Assembly: GCF_018598225.1 (NCBI RefSeq)
Contig: NZ_JAHESF010000009.1
Span: forward strand, 62,001 to 126,000
Origin: Chryseosolibacter histidinae
Lineage (GTDB): Bacteria; Bacteroidota; Bacteroidia; Cytophagales; Cyclobacteriaceae
Length of the DNA stretch: 64,000 nt
Reading direction: 5' to 3'
Below are positions 17,326 through 26,434 of the stretch, in pieces. The notes beneath the pieces are model-generated. The model was given only the letters and a program-made list of their open reading frames with translations, was not told where the DNA came from and did not search any database. How positions within the stretch are numbered: the stretch's first letter is position 1; each line of letters starts with the position of its first letter. The position numbers and the translations under genes are program-made.

Positions 17326-18519
17326 TTACAGGTTGAATTTGGCTTTGATGGCATCGGATGCGGTATTGATCTTCGTAGCATCCAGGTCCCAGAAACCATT
17401 GGTCGAGCCCAGCAAACCTGTCAATATATTATCGGAGAATGTTGCATCAGCATTGTGCATGGTGGCGAAACGCAACGAGTAGATGAACCCGGCTCCCTCA
17501 CCAATGGCATGCGCACGCGTTGCATCGGCGGTTGTTCCTGTTCCGGTCTCATCTTTCCATTTTTTCAGATATCCCAGGGCGGCACCTGCAATGGCTTTCT
17601 CAAATTCAGTGCGGATCAACGTGGCCTGTGCCTGGAGCTCCGCTTTGTCGTTATTCACGATGGCGGCGCGGCCTTTCAGAAATGCGGGATGGATCTTGGA
17701 GAAATTGGCGCGGTTGTATTCCCAGATATAGGAGCCTCCTGCGAATTCGATCACTGCAGGATTTTTGGCATCGACAGTCCATCCTTGTGCATATACCTGG
17801 TTCAGTGTCAGCAGTCCGTAAGCCACATCCCAGTTATGCTCCAGCGCCGTGTAGTTCTTGTCGCTCACCAGCGTGCGGTTGTCAGCGTCCAATCCTTCAT
17901 CCATCAATACATTGCTGATGTAATCGAGCTGTAACGCGCCGATCAGCGATTTCTGGATGATCTGGGTGATCTCGATACCCTTTGCATCAACAAGATAACT
18001 TCCGAGTTTGCCTGCAACTCCTTTCGATGCAGGCGTTGAGATCGAGGTGCTTGCGGCAGCGATCTGGTTAAAAAGATCTTCTATCCTGGTACGCGCTGCC
18101 TCTGCTTCTGCAGCAGGTTTTGACGAGGCAACCACATTCTTCAGTTGTACGCCGGAAGCATTCAGGTCGGCACCGACAACGGAAACAGATGAAGTTGAGA
18201 TATTAGTGAACGGGTTACCGGTGTTCGAAAACATGTTCTTCAGCTTGGCAGCATCAATTTGCGCATTGGCGGCAATCGACGACGAAGCGTAATAATTGAT
18301 GGCCTGGAACATCTTATGGCGTGTATTGCCCTCCGCCAGGTCTACCGTGGTGTTGCCGGTGGCGTCTACAAAAAGTGACGAATATGGTGTTTCAGGCGTA
18401 AGCAGGTCATAGCTGATCTTGGTCCGGAGTCCTGGTGTCTCATCGTCGTCATCGCACGAAAAAAGCGCCAAAACAGCGAAAAGAAGCATGATTTTAGGAC
18501 TGTATAACTTGTTGTTCAT
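17326..18519 (-). CDS. DUF4856 domain lipoprotein
   Basis: 397 residues from the ATG at 18519 (MNNKLYSPKIMLLFAVLALFSCDDDDE), a typical SPII signal with Cys followed by an Asp run that would favour surface or outer-membrane display. The mature part (YDLLTPETPYSSLFVDATGN, EGNTRHKMFQAINYY, VLMDEGLDADN, AHAIGEGAGFIYSLRF) matches the DUF4856 family, which is regularly linked to imelysin genes in Bacteroidota. It is the first gene of the operon. A consensus -7 box (18544-18551) and two inverted-repeat operators lie just upstream. The molecular role is unknown; a part in iron capture is inferred from context. Confidence 0.85.
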   Translation of the reverse strand: MNNKLYSPKIMLLFAVLALFSCDDDDETPGLRTKISYDLLTPETPYSSLFVDATGNTTVDLAEGNTRHKMFQAINYYASSSIAANAQIDAAKLKNMFSNTGNPFTNISTSSVSVVGADLNASGVQLKNVVASSKPAAEAEAARTRIEDLFNQIAAASTSISTPASKGVAGKLGSYLVDAKGIEITQIIQKSLIGALQLDYISNVLMDEGLDADNRTLVSDKNYTALEHNWDVAYGLLTLNQVYAQGWTVDAKNPAVIEFAGGSYIWEYNRANFSKIHPAFLKGRAAIVNNDKAELQAQATLIRTEFEKAIAGAALGYLKKWKDETGTGTTADATRAHAIGEGAGFIYSLRFATMHNADATFSDNILTGLLGSTNGFWDLDATKINTASDAIKAKFNL

Positions 18520-18543
18520 AGTGTTGGTTTTGAAACGGTCCGG

Positions 18544-18551
18544 CAAAGTTA
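18544..18551 (-). promoter_or_regulatory. -7 promoter element TAACTTTG of the imelysin operon
   Basis: Exact match to the Bacteroidota TAnnTTTG element on the minus strand. Transcription would start near 18537-18540, giving a leader of about 20 bases before the ATG at 18519. Confidence 0.65.
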
Positions 18552-18555
18552 TTTA

Positions 18556-18572
18556 TTTAGACTAATTCTAAA
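18556..18572. promoter_or_regulatory. Operator 1: TTTAGA-N5-TCTAAA
   Basis: Perfect 6+6 inverted repeat directly upstream of the -7 element, where it would cover the -33 region. Together with the second copy 24 bases away it suggests a metal-responsive repressor of the Fur or DtxR type; the regulator identity is inference. Confidence 0.65.
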
Positions 18573-18579
18573 ATCCTTA

Positions 18580-18596
18580 TTTAGAAAAAATCTAAA
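18580..18596. promoter_or_regulatory. Operator 2: TTTAGA-N5-TCTAAA
   Basis: Second copy with the same arms and the same leading TTATTTAGA context as operator 1. Centre-to-centre spacing is 24 bases, a little over two helical turns. Confidence 0.65.
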
Positions 18597-18609
18597 CTCT
18601 TTTGGAAAC

Positions 18610-18775
18610 GGTCCACGGTCGACAGTCCACAGACCACAGTTAGAGCTGGTTTTTCGCAGTTCAGAATTAGAAAATTGGGCATTAGGCATGCAGATACGGC
18701 CCCCTTGCCCAGGCTTGGTTCAAGGATTCAATGACTCAATGACTCCTAACTGCCGTGGACTGTCGACCGTGGACC
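18610..18775. repeat. Family A inverted repeat pair, perfect 21-bp arms
   Basis: Arms 18610-18630 (starting GGTCCACGGTCGACAG) and 18755-18775 are perfect reverse complements over 21 bases. A secondary CAGTTAG/CTAACTG pair (18637-18643, 18747-18753) lies just inside. The 124-base interior also holds tandem AATGACTC words (18725-18746). The element lies between the operon promoter and the stop of the 18785 gene. Confidence 0.8.
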
Positions 18776-18784
18776 ATGGACCAA

Positions 18785-19453
18785 TCATTCAAAGTCAACG
18801 ATCTTCCGCCTATAAAAGTAGATGCCGACGGCAAACAGCACATTTTTGATGATGTTGTTCACATTATGGAAGCTCCAGATCAGCAGGCTTGTCTGGGGCT
18901 CGAGGCGGGTGAGCACATAGTTACCGAGGATGAAAAGGAACAGGTTGAGACAAAAATAGATCAGCACACCGCTGTTGATCCACATCAGGGTATAACCGAA
19001 GAGGCTCGGCATGGGCATGGTGGAGATTGAATAGAGAAAATAAGCAATGCTGTAAACGATCATGATCACAGCGGTGATCACCCACATGAGCGTTTGGTAT
19101 TCCAGGAAGCTTTGAACAAATATGGTGACCAGGATCAGCGATTGCAGGTAAATGGCCAGGCCGATCCACACCACCATTCGGCGGGTGTTTAAAAAAAGGA
19201 TCTCGTAATAAAACCATGTGAGCAGGAAGAACAGCAGGGCGTAATAGATGTTGAACAACACGGCTGTTGATTGCTGGCCTTCCCGGAGCACAAAACCGAT
19301 CAGGTCGCACACTCCCGAGACAACGATCAGCGCACCAATGATGTGAACCCGCGTGGTGGCATACCTGAACCGCGACAGGTATACCGCCAGGGGCAATAGC
19401 AACGAGACATTGGATGCCAGTCTTATGATCTCGGAAATATCAGGAGGTTTCAT
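18785..19453 (-). CDS. Multi-pass membrane protein of unknown function
   Basis: 222 residues with about seven hydrophobic helices (for example LASNVSLLLPLAVYLSRF, IIGALIVVSGVCDLIGFVL, MVVWIGLAIYLQSLILVTIF, WVITAVIMIVYSIAYFLY, IYFCLNLFLFILGNYVL). The C-terminus ends RRKIVDFE. The layout resembles a common uncharacterised Bacteroidota membrane family; no catalytic motif is seen. The downstream flank is the family A repeat and the upstream neighbour is a lipoprotein gene 18 bases away on the same strand, so the two may be co-transcribed. Confidence 0.75.
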   Translation of the reverse strand: MKPPDISEIIRLASNVSLLLPLAVYLSRFRYATTRVHIIGALIVVSGVCDLIGFVLREGQQSTAVLFNIYYALLFFLLTWFYYEILFLNTRRMVVWIGLAIYLQSLILVTIFVQSFLEYQTLMWVITAVIMIVYSIAYFLYSISTMPMPSLFGYTLMWINSGVLIYFCLNLFLFILGNYVLTRLEPQTSLLIWSFHNVNNIIKNVLFAVGIYFYRRKIVDFE

Positions 19454-19471
19454 TGTGTTCAGCAGAATAAT

Positions 19472-20167
19472 TTATTCACAGGCGCACGGAGGACAGGGAT
19501 TGGAGGCATCGAAGACCGTAGCCCGTTCAGCCTCCGATCTTCCGAACGGAAGCAGGTCCTCGTTCCACACGATCAGCAACATCTGGGGCAACAGGTTCAG
19601 GATGTTGATGGCGGGCTCGATATCCACACTATTGAAATAAGGAACGGCGAGGACCTGGTTGATAACGGTCTCACCAAAAAAGTGGAACCAGATGCCTGTG
19701 GGATGTTCGTCTTTGTAGTTCTGCGCCCACGCCTGCGCCACCGTCTGGCTGATCGCGTTGCCCGTGTTGGAGTCAATATAGATCCTTCCCGGGATAGACG
19801 TCCAGAGGCGCAGGGTCGGATCGACGGGAATGGCAATGATGTGTGTATCGCCATCATCATCGATAGCCCAGTGAAAGGCAACGCCCACAAGATCGGAAAC
19901 AGATGCCGTCATGGCTTCCATCTGCGGCGCCGATATAGTATAGCTGAACAGGCCGAGCCCCAGCAGATTTTTTCTGCCCTGGACACCACCTTGCTGCTGT
20001 TGATAATATTCCATCCACTGCACGCCGGTTTCGTAGGGGATCTGGTGGCCGAAGTTCCTGTAAACAGCAACATCGGTTTCATGTTTCTGATCTTCCACCC
20101 GGGTATCCTGGCATGACAGGACTGACAACGCCAGGAACGTGGCGATAGCTACAACAAGACTTCTCAT
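19472..20167 (-). CDS. Lipoprotein of unknown function with Cys-rich tail
   Basis: 231 residues from the ATG at 20167 (MRSLVVAIATFLALSVLSCQD), a good lipoprotein signal; the longer upstream frame has none. The mature part is rich in aromatic and acidic residues (YETGVQWMEYYQQQQGG, FHWAIDDDGDTHIIAIP, IYIDSNTGNAIS, GIWFHFFGETVINQVLAVPYF). It ends in a CPPCACE motif, with three Cys in the last five residues, suggesting metal or disulfide chemistry. No family is recognised. It precedes the membrane protein gene by 18 bases. Confidence 0.7.
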   Translation of the reverse strand: MRSLVVAIATFLALSVLSCQDTRVEDQKHETDVAVYRNFGHQIPYETGVQWMEYYQQQQGGVQGRKNLLGLGLFSYTISAPQMEAMTASVSDLVGVAFHWAIDDDGDTHIIAIPVDPTLRLWTSIPGRIYIDSNTGNAISQTVAQAWAQNYKDEHPTGIWFHFFGETVINQVLAVPYFNSVDIEPAINILNLLPQMLLIVWNEDLLPFGRSEAERATVFDASNPCPPCACE

Positions 20168-20928
20168 AAATGCACGTATGTTTATGGTTGTGTGATACGC
20201 AATAAAAAAACCAGGGAGATACAGCACTGATCCGGTAAAAGTGTGGGGAGGCGGGATCCGGATAACTTTAGTGTGCCTTCTGGAGCAACGCTGCGGCTCA
20301 ATGAACCGATGTGCAAACCAGGGAATCTATGGTTGTAAAATTAAGTAAAGTAGTTTCAAGTCAAAGCGCGTGAACGGAAAAATATTATCTTCTATGAAAT
20401 GAAAAATATTCCGACGAATTGCATGTTTCAGCCTGCGCTTCATGGTGTTTCTTCTACGATGCGTACAGGAGAAAAATCGCATGCCAATCAGTGCACGATT
20501 GTGTTGTAAAATATGTGTATCTGAGACAATTCTACCGATAACAGTTTTTGTCGTTGAACAGAATTCGACCGCGTTTTTTTAGGATTTACATGATGGCCAG
20601 GATTAACAGCCTTTAATTTTCACGCAAAAATCTCAGTGCAACACTTGCGCAACTTTATCTTTTAAGCTGTAACGCGCAGTTACCGCTCATGCATCCCGTT
20701 GTTACCTTTCTTTTACACAGGCGTGCGTGCGATGGGTCGTAAATATCGGCGCAGGTAACAGGACTGTAACCTCGTGGCAACGCGCAGGTTTCCCGGGGAT
20801 CATCTGGCAAAACTAAAAGTGCTTGCGTATTGATGCAAAGATTCAACACTCACTATATCCGAAAAGTTAAAAAAGAAAAAGGCCGTCTCTTTTCTGAAAC
20901 AGCCTTTTTTTAGGAAAAAAAATCCAGC
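20168..20928. other. Gene-free region of about 760 bases
   Basis: A 64-residue minus-strand frame near 20655-20849 has neither family features nor a plausible promoter and is not called. The region contains a short reiterated-word repeat, family I (AGGATTTACATGAT... AGGATTAAC, 20580-20608), and the yceI terminator (20871-20911). Otherwise it is AT-rich with no structure I could support. Confidence 0.5.
20871..20911 (-). terminator. Intrinsic terminator of the yceI-like gene
   Basis: On the minus strand, GGCTGTTTC and GAGACGGCC pair over 9 bases (two G-U pairs) around a 6-base loop, flanked by an A-run and a T-run. It begins 18 bases after the stop codon at 20929. Confidence 0.8.
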
Positions 20929-21498
20929 TTATTCTTTTACGAACTCTGCATTGGCAGTGATGGCCACGTCATCGCTCAGCATGGCAGCAGGGGTGCTGGT
21001 TGCGATGGCAAAATCAGAACGTTTGATCACACCGCTGGCTTTGAAACCTGCAACGGTCTTCTTGTTGTAAGGATGCACAGTAGTTCCCCTGAGGGTTACT
21101 TCAAGCTCTACGGGTTTGGTCACACCGTGCAGGGTCAGGTCACCGGCAACTTTGTACTTCTTGTCGGCGATCTTCTTGATCGACTTGCTCTTGAAAGTAA
21201 GGGTCGGGTATTTCGCTACATCGAAAAAGTCAGGCTTTCTCAGGTGCTCATCGCGCTGCTCGTTATCAGTATCGATGGTGTTAACATCTGCTGAAAGCTC
21301 TATCACGGCATCCGAAAAATCTTCTTTTGATGAAACGATCTTGGCATCGAACGACCTGAAGGTACCTTCTACATCGGAAACCATCATGTGTGTGATCCCG
21401 AAACCAAGCTTGGCGTGTCCTTTGTCAAGCGACCAGTTCTGACCGAAAACAACTGCTGCTGACATCAAAAATAAAACGGCTAATACGGTTTTTTTCAT
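20929..21498 (-). CDS. YceI family periplasmic lipid-binding protein
   Basis: 189 residues: signal peptide (MKKTVLAVLFLMSAAVVFGQ) then a complete YceI domain (WSLDKGHAKLGFGITHMMVSD, then VEGTFRSFDAKIVSS, IDTDNEQRDEHLRKPDFFDVAKYPTLTFKS, GDLTLHGVTKPVELEV, KRSDFAIA). YceI proteins are lipocalin-like barrels that bind isoprenoid or fatty-acid-like ligands; in several bacteria they respond to acid or oxidative stress. It is divergent from an HxlR regulator, with a palindromic operator between them that sits at the predicted transcription start, so repression by the HxlR protein is likely. Confidence 0.92.
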   Translation of the reverse strand: MKKTVLAVLFLMSAAVVFGQNWSLDKGHAKLGFGITHMMVSDVEGTFRSFDAKIVSSKEDFSDAVIELSADVNTIDTDNEQRDEHLRKPDFFDVAKYPTLTFKSKSIKKIADKKYKVAGDLTLHGVTKPVELEVTLRGTTVHPYNKKTVAGFKASGVIKRSDFAIATSTPAAMLSDDVAITANAEFVKE

Positions 21499-21511
21499 AA
21501 ATTTGTATGTA

Positions 21512-21524
21512 AATAGTTACTATT
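21512..21524. promoter_or_regulatory. Operator AATAGT-T-ACTATT between yceI and hxlR
   Basis: Perfect 6+6 palindrome with a one-base centre, just downstream of the yceI -7 box and about at its expected start site. A related AGTTACC/GGTAACT word recurs nearby. The position fits autoregulation and yceI repression by the adjacent HxlR protein. Confidence 0.55.
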
Positions 21525-21531
21525 AATAACT

Positions 21532-21539
21532 CAAAACTA
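21532..21539 (-). promoter_or_regulatory. -7 promoter element TAGTTTTG of yceI
   Basis: Exact TAnnTTTG match on the minus strand. A TTG lies about 20 bases further upstream as a -33 candidate. The predicted start is near 21525-21528. Confidence 0.6.
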
Positions 21540-21589
21540 TTTGGTAACTAAGTACTGAACAAGAAGGAACAATAAGATAAGTAAGTAAC

Positions 21590-22030
21590 ATGGGGGTAAC
21601 TATTGTTGAAAATCAGCCAGTTGAGAGAATAAAAAAGATTGGAAAAATTCTCGACGACAAGAAAACCGGTACCGGGCTCTGTCCGATCCATGATTTCCTG
21701 AACCACTTTGCCAATAAATGGTCCATGCTGGTGGTGCTCAACCTCGGATATGCGGGCAAACCGCGGTTCAGTGAGCTAAAGAACATGATCACCGGTATTT
21801 CACAGCGCATGCTTACGGTCACCCTTCGCTCGCTGGAAGAAGACGGGCTTGTTTTAAGAAAGCTTTATGCCGAGATCCCGCCGCGCGCGGAGTACGAGCT
21901 CACACCCCTCGGCAAAAGCCTGCTCGATGTAATGATGAGCCTGGGCGAATGGGCCAGCAAACACGAAGCGGAGATCACGAAGGCGAGGAAGCAGTTCAGG
22001 AAAGCGAACAACGGTTTGCGTAAGAAATAA
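21590..22030 (+). CDS. HxlR family winged-helix transcriptional regulator
   Basis: 146 residues. The HxlR domain runs from about residue 28 to 130: Cys31 (GLCPIHDFLNHFANKWSMLVVL), FSELKNMITGISQRMLTVTLRSLEEDGLV as the recognition region, the wing (PPRAEYELTPLGKSLL), then a basic tail. The first 27 residues are an extension typical of Bacteroidota members. Many HxlR proteins sense reactive electrophiles or oxidants through the N-terminal Cys, which is present. It probably controls the divergent yceI-like gene. It ends just before a family B hairpin that separates it from the convergent kinase gene. Confidence 0.92.
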   Translation: MGVTIVENQPVERIKKIGKILDDKKTGTGLCPIHDFLNHFANKWSMLVVLNLGYAGKPRFSELKNMITGISQRMLTVTLRSLEEDGLVLRKLYAEIPPRAEYELTPLGKSLLDVMMSLGEWASKHEAEITKARKQFRKANNGLRKK

Positions 22031-22040
22031 GGAGCTCACA

Positions 22041-22118
22041 AGATACGAGGTACGAAATACGAGGTACGAATAACCTCCCCCCGTACTTCGTATCTCGTAC
22101 TTCGCACCTCCTACGAAG
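22041..22118. repeat. Reiterated-word hairpin, family B (TACGAGGTACGAA)
   Basis: The left arm (22041-22070) has four degenerate TACGA words. The right arm (22083-22118) has inverted copies and runs into the last codons of the convergent kinase gene (stop at 22111-22113). It could act as a bidirectional terminator between convergent genes. Other copies are at 53541-53610 and, partially, at 52613-52642. Confidence 0.8.
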
Positions 22119-25100
22119 CGCTAGATGTTTTCCGTAGGGTATCCATCAGCTGCTCCAGGTTGATGGGTTTCGAAATGTATTCATCCATGCCGGCCTGCAG
22201 GCAGATCTCTTTATCGCTGGCCATGGCATTGGCAGTCATGGCAACAATGGTGGGTTGCCGTCCGTTGCCCGACCTGATCATACGCGTAGCTTCCAATCCA
22301 TCCATAATGGGCATCTGCACATCCATCAGGATAACGTTGTAAAATGTCTTTTCAAGTTTTTCAATAGCCTCTGCCCCATTCATGGCAACATCAACGTGCG
22401 CGTATCCCAGCTTTTTCAATACGCGGACGGCCAGTAACTGATTCACCGTGTTATCTTCCGCCAGCAGGATCTTCAATGGATATTTGGTGGCAAAATCTTC
22501 TGACAACAGGTGTTTCGATCCCTGCTCTTCGGGCGACCTGAACGAACCTTCCGCCTTCACCGCCTGCTGCACCACCTGGAACAACTGCTGTTGTTTCACC
22601 GGTTTGTTCAATATGGAAGAGAACACACCTGCATATTTCTTTTTGCTTTCATCGCCGGCGGATGACAGCAGGATGATGGGAAGCTTCGGATACTTCACCT
22701 TGATCTGCTGCGCGAGCTGTATGCCGTCCATCTCAGGCATGTGCATGTCGGTGATCACCAGGTCATAGTCACGCACCTTCTCCAGCGCAGACAAAGCCTC
22801 CGCCCCGGAAGACGCCAGCACGGTAGACAGCTTCCACTGCTCGAGCTGATTTTTAAGGATCATCCGGTTGGTTGCATTGTCATCCACCACCAATACTTTT
22901 TTACCCTGGTGCGCCAGCATATTGGTCATGATGTACTGGCGGATAGGCTTCGTGCTCGGCTCGCCCTGGATGGTGAAGCTGAACGCTGTGCCAAGGCCCA
23001 CGTGACTTTGCACCGTGATAGCGCCGCCCATCAACTCCACCAGGCGATGACTGATGGCCAGGCCAAGACCCGTTCCACCATACTGGCGTGTAGTGGAAGA
23101 ATCAACCTGTGAGAAAGGTTTGAACAACCGCGACAGCTTATCTTCCGGAATGCCGATACCTGTATCCCGCACATGGAAGGCCAGCTCGAGCATGCTACCG
23201 GAGCTTCGCACAAGCTCCACGCCCAGGTAGATCTCGCCCTGCCGGGTGAACTTCATGGCATTGCCCAGCAGGTTGATCAGGATCTGCCGCAGCCGGTGAC
23301 TGTCTGCCACAAGCTGCGCCGGAATGCGGTAGTCGATCTCATAGACAAGGTCAAGGCCTTTTTCCGCGGCCTTCGCCGAGAACAGGTCCATCACTTCTTC
23401 TATGCGCTGCCGCAGGTCGAAGTCGTGGTTGTCGAGATCGAGGTTGCCCGACTCGATCTTCGAAAAATCGAGGATGTCATTGATCACCGTCAGCAATGCT
23501 TCACCGCTGGCGCGGATGGTATCGGCGTATTCTCTTTGTTCCGCGGTAAGGGTTGTCTCGCCCAGCAGTGACGTCATTCCCAAAACGCCATTCATCGGTG
23601 TTCTGATCTCATGACTCATGGTGGCAAGAAAAATACTCTTGGCCTGGTTGGCCCGTTCCGCCTCCTTTCTAGCGAGGTCTGCTTCCTCACGCTGGCACTG
23701 AAGCTCTTCATTGATATGCTGAAGAAAATCGGTCTGGCCCTGTAGCTGATCGTTCAGGGCCTGCATGTTCTCTGCCTGAGCTTCGAGCACCATTTTCTGG
23801 TCCATGATCTCGGCCGTGCTAAGCCTGACCTTTTCTTCCAGCTCATGTTTATGTCTCCTGGCCACATTCATCTTGATCATAAAGAATGAGGCAATGCTTC
23901 CCAGCCCGATCAAAACAACAAGCGAGCGGAACCACCACGTGCTCCAGTACGGCGGTGTAATAACGATCCTGACCGAGGCGCCCTGCTGATTCCAGACACC
24001 ATCGTTGTTGGAGGCGATCACCCGGAAAGTATACGTTCCCGGACTCAGGTTGGTGTAAGTAGCTTTTCGCTCCACGCCGGCATCAACCCATTCGCTTTGA
24101 AAACCCTCCATCTTATAGCGATAATGATTTTCTTCCGCATGGAAGTAGTTCAGGGCTGCAAACTCGAATGAGAATATGTTGTCGAGATAGCTGAGCTTTA
24201 TCTCATCGGCCATCGTGATGTCTTTCTCCAGGATGCCGTGATCCTCTACTTTTACCGGCCTGTTTGATACTTTAAAGTCCGTGAGGTACACCGGCGGAAT
24301 GGACCGGTTGCTTTTGATGCTGTCGGGGTGGAATAACGTGAAGCCATTGGTGCCACCGAACAGCAGCTCCCCCGTAGAGAGCCTGGCCGACGCCCATCGT
24401 GTGAACTGGTTGCCCTGCAGACCATTCTTCTGGCTGTAGTTTTTGAATTTCTGTTTTTCCGGATCGAAACACGAAAGTCCCCTGTTGGTGCTGATCCAGA
24501 GCTTTCCGCTGGAATCTTCCTGTATGCCCATGATCGCATCGTTTGGCAAGCCATCACGTTCATAATAACGTTTGAAGGTATTGGTTTCCTGATCCAAAAG
24601 ATTAAGTCCCCCGTAGGTTCCTATCCAGATTCTTTTTTTGGAGTCTTCAAATACCACCGACACAAAATTATTGCTCAGCGATTCTTCAGCCTTGCTGTGC
24701 CGGTAGTGTGTAAAGGCGTTGGTCCGCGGATCGTAACGGTCTGCGCCGCCAAGCTCTGTGCCGATCCACAACATGCCGTTCGAATCTTCAAAAAGAAAGG
24801 CCACATCCGAGGTGCTGATGGTGTTAGGATTTGCCGGATCATGAGTGAACCGTGTAAAATCATCGGTCTCCGGATTATAACGGTTAAGCCCGTTAGCCCA
24901 CGTGGCCACCCATATTGCACCGGTGTGGTCTTTCAGGATATAGAAAACGTGGTCGTCGCTCAGGCTTTTAGGGTTTGCCGGATCATACTTGTACGCTTTT
25001 ACATTCCCGGTAACGGGATCATAGTAATTCAATCCTCCCTGCCACATTCCTACCCAAAGTCCTCCACCAAGGTCCTTTTCCATGGCCAGCACCTTGTTGT

Positions 25101-26319
25101 TGGTAAACTTACCGGGCAGCGATATAAACCGCTTCGATTTCCGGTCGAAATAGTTAACGCCCCCGCCGTCTGTAGCCACCCAGAAATTTCCGTTCATGTC
25201 TTCCTTAAAACAGGAGATCAGGTTGTGGCTCAGGCTGTATTTGTCCGTGCTGTTGTGCTTGTAATGGATGAAGCGGTATTTGTTCTTGTCGTATATGTTG
25301 GCACCACCAAAACGTGTTCCCACCCACATACGGTCATTGCGGTCAAAAAATATGCAGGTGACAGTATTGGCTCTTAAACTATAGGCATCTTCCGGATCAT
25401 AGATATAACGTGTAAAACTGTCGCCGCTTTCGTTCATACGGTGAAGGCCATAATCTGTGGCTGCCCACAAAGTGCCATTCGAGTCTTCAGCGATGTTATA
25501 AACGTAATTGTTGCTAAGGCTCTGCGGATTCTCCTCATCGCGAACGAAACGTTTGAAAGAATCCAGCCCCGCCTCCTTTCTGTTGAGTCCCTTGTCGAAC
25601 GTGCCAATCCAAAGTATGTGATGACTGTCTTCCATCACAGACGTAATGTTGTTGCTGCTGAGGCTTGAAGGGTCGTCGCTTCTGTGCGTGAAATTTGTGA
25701 ACGTCTCTCCATCGCTGTTCATGAGGCTCAACCCTCCGGTGGTTCCTACCCAGATCCGTTTTTGGCTATCCTCTACGATGGTTGTGACATAGTTTGATGC
25801 GAGCGAATGCGGATCGTTACCGTCGTGAAAAAAATGCCTGAATGTTCTGTGCTCCGGCTGATACAGGTTCAGCCCGTGCCCTGTTCCAACCCATAAGTTT
25901 CCCCTGGAATCGATCAGGATGCCTTCAATGAGATCGTTGCTGATGGTTCCGGCCACGGTGCTGTCATACAGGAAGCGCTCGAACCTGTTCTCTTCGCGGT
26001 GATAGTAATTCAACCCGCCGCGCGTGCCCAGCCACAAATTGCCAAGACTGTCTCCCACGATGCGATGAATATTGTTGTTGCCAAGGGTTGACGGATCTTC
26101 GGGGTTGTTCCTGAAGATCCTGAACGAATATCCATCGTACATGTTCAGTCCGTCTTCCGTGGCGATCCACACAAATCCAAATCGATCCTGGTGAATATCC
26201 CAGACATTGCCTTGCGACATCCCCTCCTCTACAGACAGGGAGCTGAACCTTACATCCTGCGAAAGCGAGATGAGCGGCAACAGGAAAAAAGAGAAGAAAA
26301 CAAACCGGATAATAGCCAT
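22111..26319 (-). CDS. Hybrid two-component sensor kinase with reg_prop propeller and two receiver domains
   Basis: 1402 residues from the ATG at 26319 (signal sequence [21 protein letters not shown]). The periplasmic part is two beta-propellers of reg_prop repeats (about 14 copies of a V-W-I/V-G-T-x-G-L-N type unit), then a Y_Y_Y domain ([16 protein letters not shown]) and one transmembrane helix. Inside the cell: coiled coil, HisKA with phospho-acceptor His903 ([11 protein letters not shown]), HATPase ([20 protein letters not shown]), and receiver domains with Asp1191 and Asp1333. Unlike the classical reg_prop hybrid regulators of polysaccharide loci, it ends after the second receiver with no AraC DNA-binding domain. 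Output must therefore pass to another protein. Its ligand and target genes are unknown. Confidence 0.93.
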   Translation of the reverse strand: MAIIRFVFFSFFLLPLISLSQDVRFSSLSVEEGMSQGNVWDIHQDRFGFVWIATEDGLNMYDGYSFRIFRNNPEDPSTLGNNNIHRIVGDSLGNLWLGTRGGLNYYHREENRFERFLYDSTVAGTISNDLIEGILIDSRGNLWVGTGHGLNLYQPEHRTFRHFFHDGNDPHSLASNYVTTIVEDSQKRIWVGTTGGLSLMNSDGETFTNFTHRSDDPSSLSSNNITSVMEDSHHILWIGTFDKGLNRKEAGLDSFKRFVRDEENPQSLSNNYVYNIAEDSNGTLWAATDYGLHRMNESGDSFTRYIYDPEDAYSLRANTVTCIFFDRNDRMWVGTRFGGANIYDKNKYRFIHYKHNSTDKYSLSHNLISCFKEDMNGNFWVATDGGGVNYFDRKSKRFISLPGKFTNNKVLAMEKDLGGGLWVGMWQGGLNYYDPVTGNVKAYKYDPANPKSLSDDHVFYILKDHTGAIWVATWANGLNRYNPETDDFTRFTHDPANPNTISTSDVAFLFEDSNGMLWIGTELGGADRYDPRTNAFTHYRHSKAEESLSNNFVSVVFEDSKKRIWIGTYGGLNLLDQETNTFKRYYERDGLPNDAIMGIQEDSSGKLWISTNRGLSCFDPEKQKFKNYSQKNGLQGNQFTRWASARLSTGELLFGGTNGFTLFHPDSIKSNRSIPPVYLTDFKVSNRPVKVEDHGILEKDITMADEIKLSYLDNIFSFEFAALNYFHAEENHYRYKMEGFQSEWVDAGVERKATYTNLSPGTYTFRVIASNNDGVWNQQGASVRIVITPPYWSTWWFRSLVVLIGLGSIASFFMIKMNVARRHKHELEEKVRLSTAEIMDQKMVLEAQAENMQALNDQLQGQTDFLQHINEELQCQREEADLARKEAERANQAKSIFLATMSHEIRTPMNGVLGMTSLLGETTLTAEQREYADTIRASGEALLTVINDILDFSKIESGNLDLDNHDFDLRQRIEEVMDLFSAKAAEKGLDLVYEIDYRIPAQLVADSHRLRQILINLLGNAMKFTRQGEIYLGVELVRSSGSMLELAFHVRDTGIGIPEDKLSRLFKPFSQVDSSTTRQYGGTGLGLAISHRLVELMGGAITVQSHVGLGTAFSFTIQGEPSTKPIRQYIMTNMLAHQGKKVLVVDDNATNRMILKNQLEQWKLSTVLASSGAEALSALEKVRDYDLVITDMHMPEMDGIQLAQQIKVKYPKLPIILLSSAGDESKKKYAGVFSSILNKPVKQQQLFQVVQQAVKAEGSFRSPEEQGSKHLLSEDFATKYPLKILLAEDNTVNQLLAVRVLKKLGYAHVDVAMNGAEAIEKLEKTFYNVILMDVQMPIMDGLEATRMIRSGNGRQPTIVAMTANAMASDKEICLQAGMDEYISKPINLEQLMDTLRKTSSAS

Positions 26320-26371
26320 AATCCTGGGGGAAGGACCAGCTTCAAAATAAAGAAACAACCCGGTCCGGGAG

Positions 26372-26388
26372 ATCAGGGAATCCCTGAT
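26372..26388. promoter_or_regulatory. Palindrome ATCAGGGA-A-TCCCTGAT
   Basis: Perfect 8+8 palindrome with a one-base centre, 53 bases upstream of the hybrid kinase start, where a promoter operator would sit. No exact TAnnTTTG was found for this gene. The regulator is unknown. Confidence 0.4.
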
Positions 26389-26434
26389 TTGACAATATCA
26401 GGTAATCCAGGATGGTCACACAGACAGGCGTCTG

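Noticed and set aside
20655-20849. 64-residue minus-strand frame in the yceI upstream gap
   Set aside because: No conserved look, no promoter or ribosome site, and composition like noncoding sequence.
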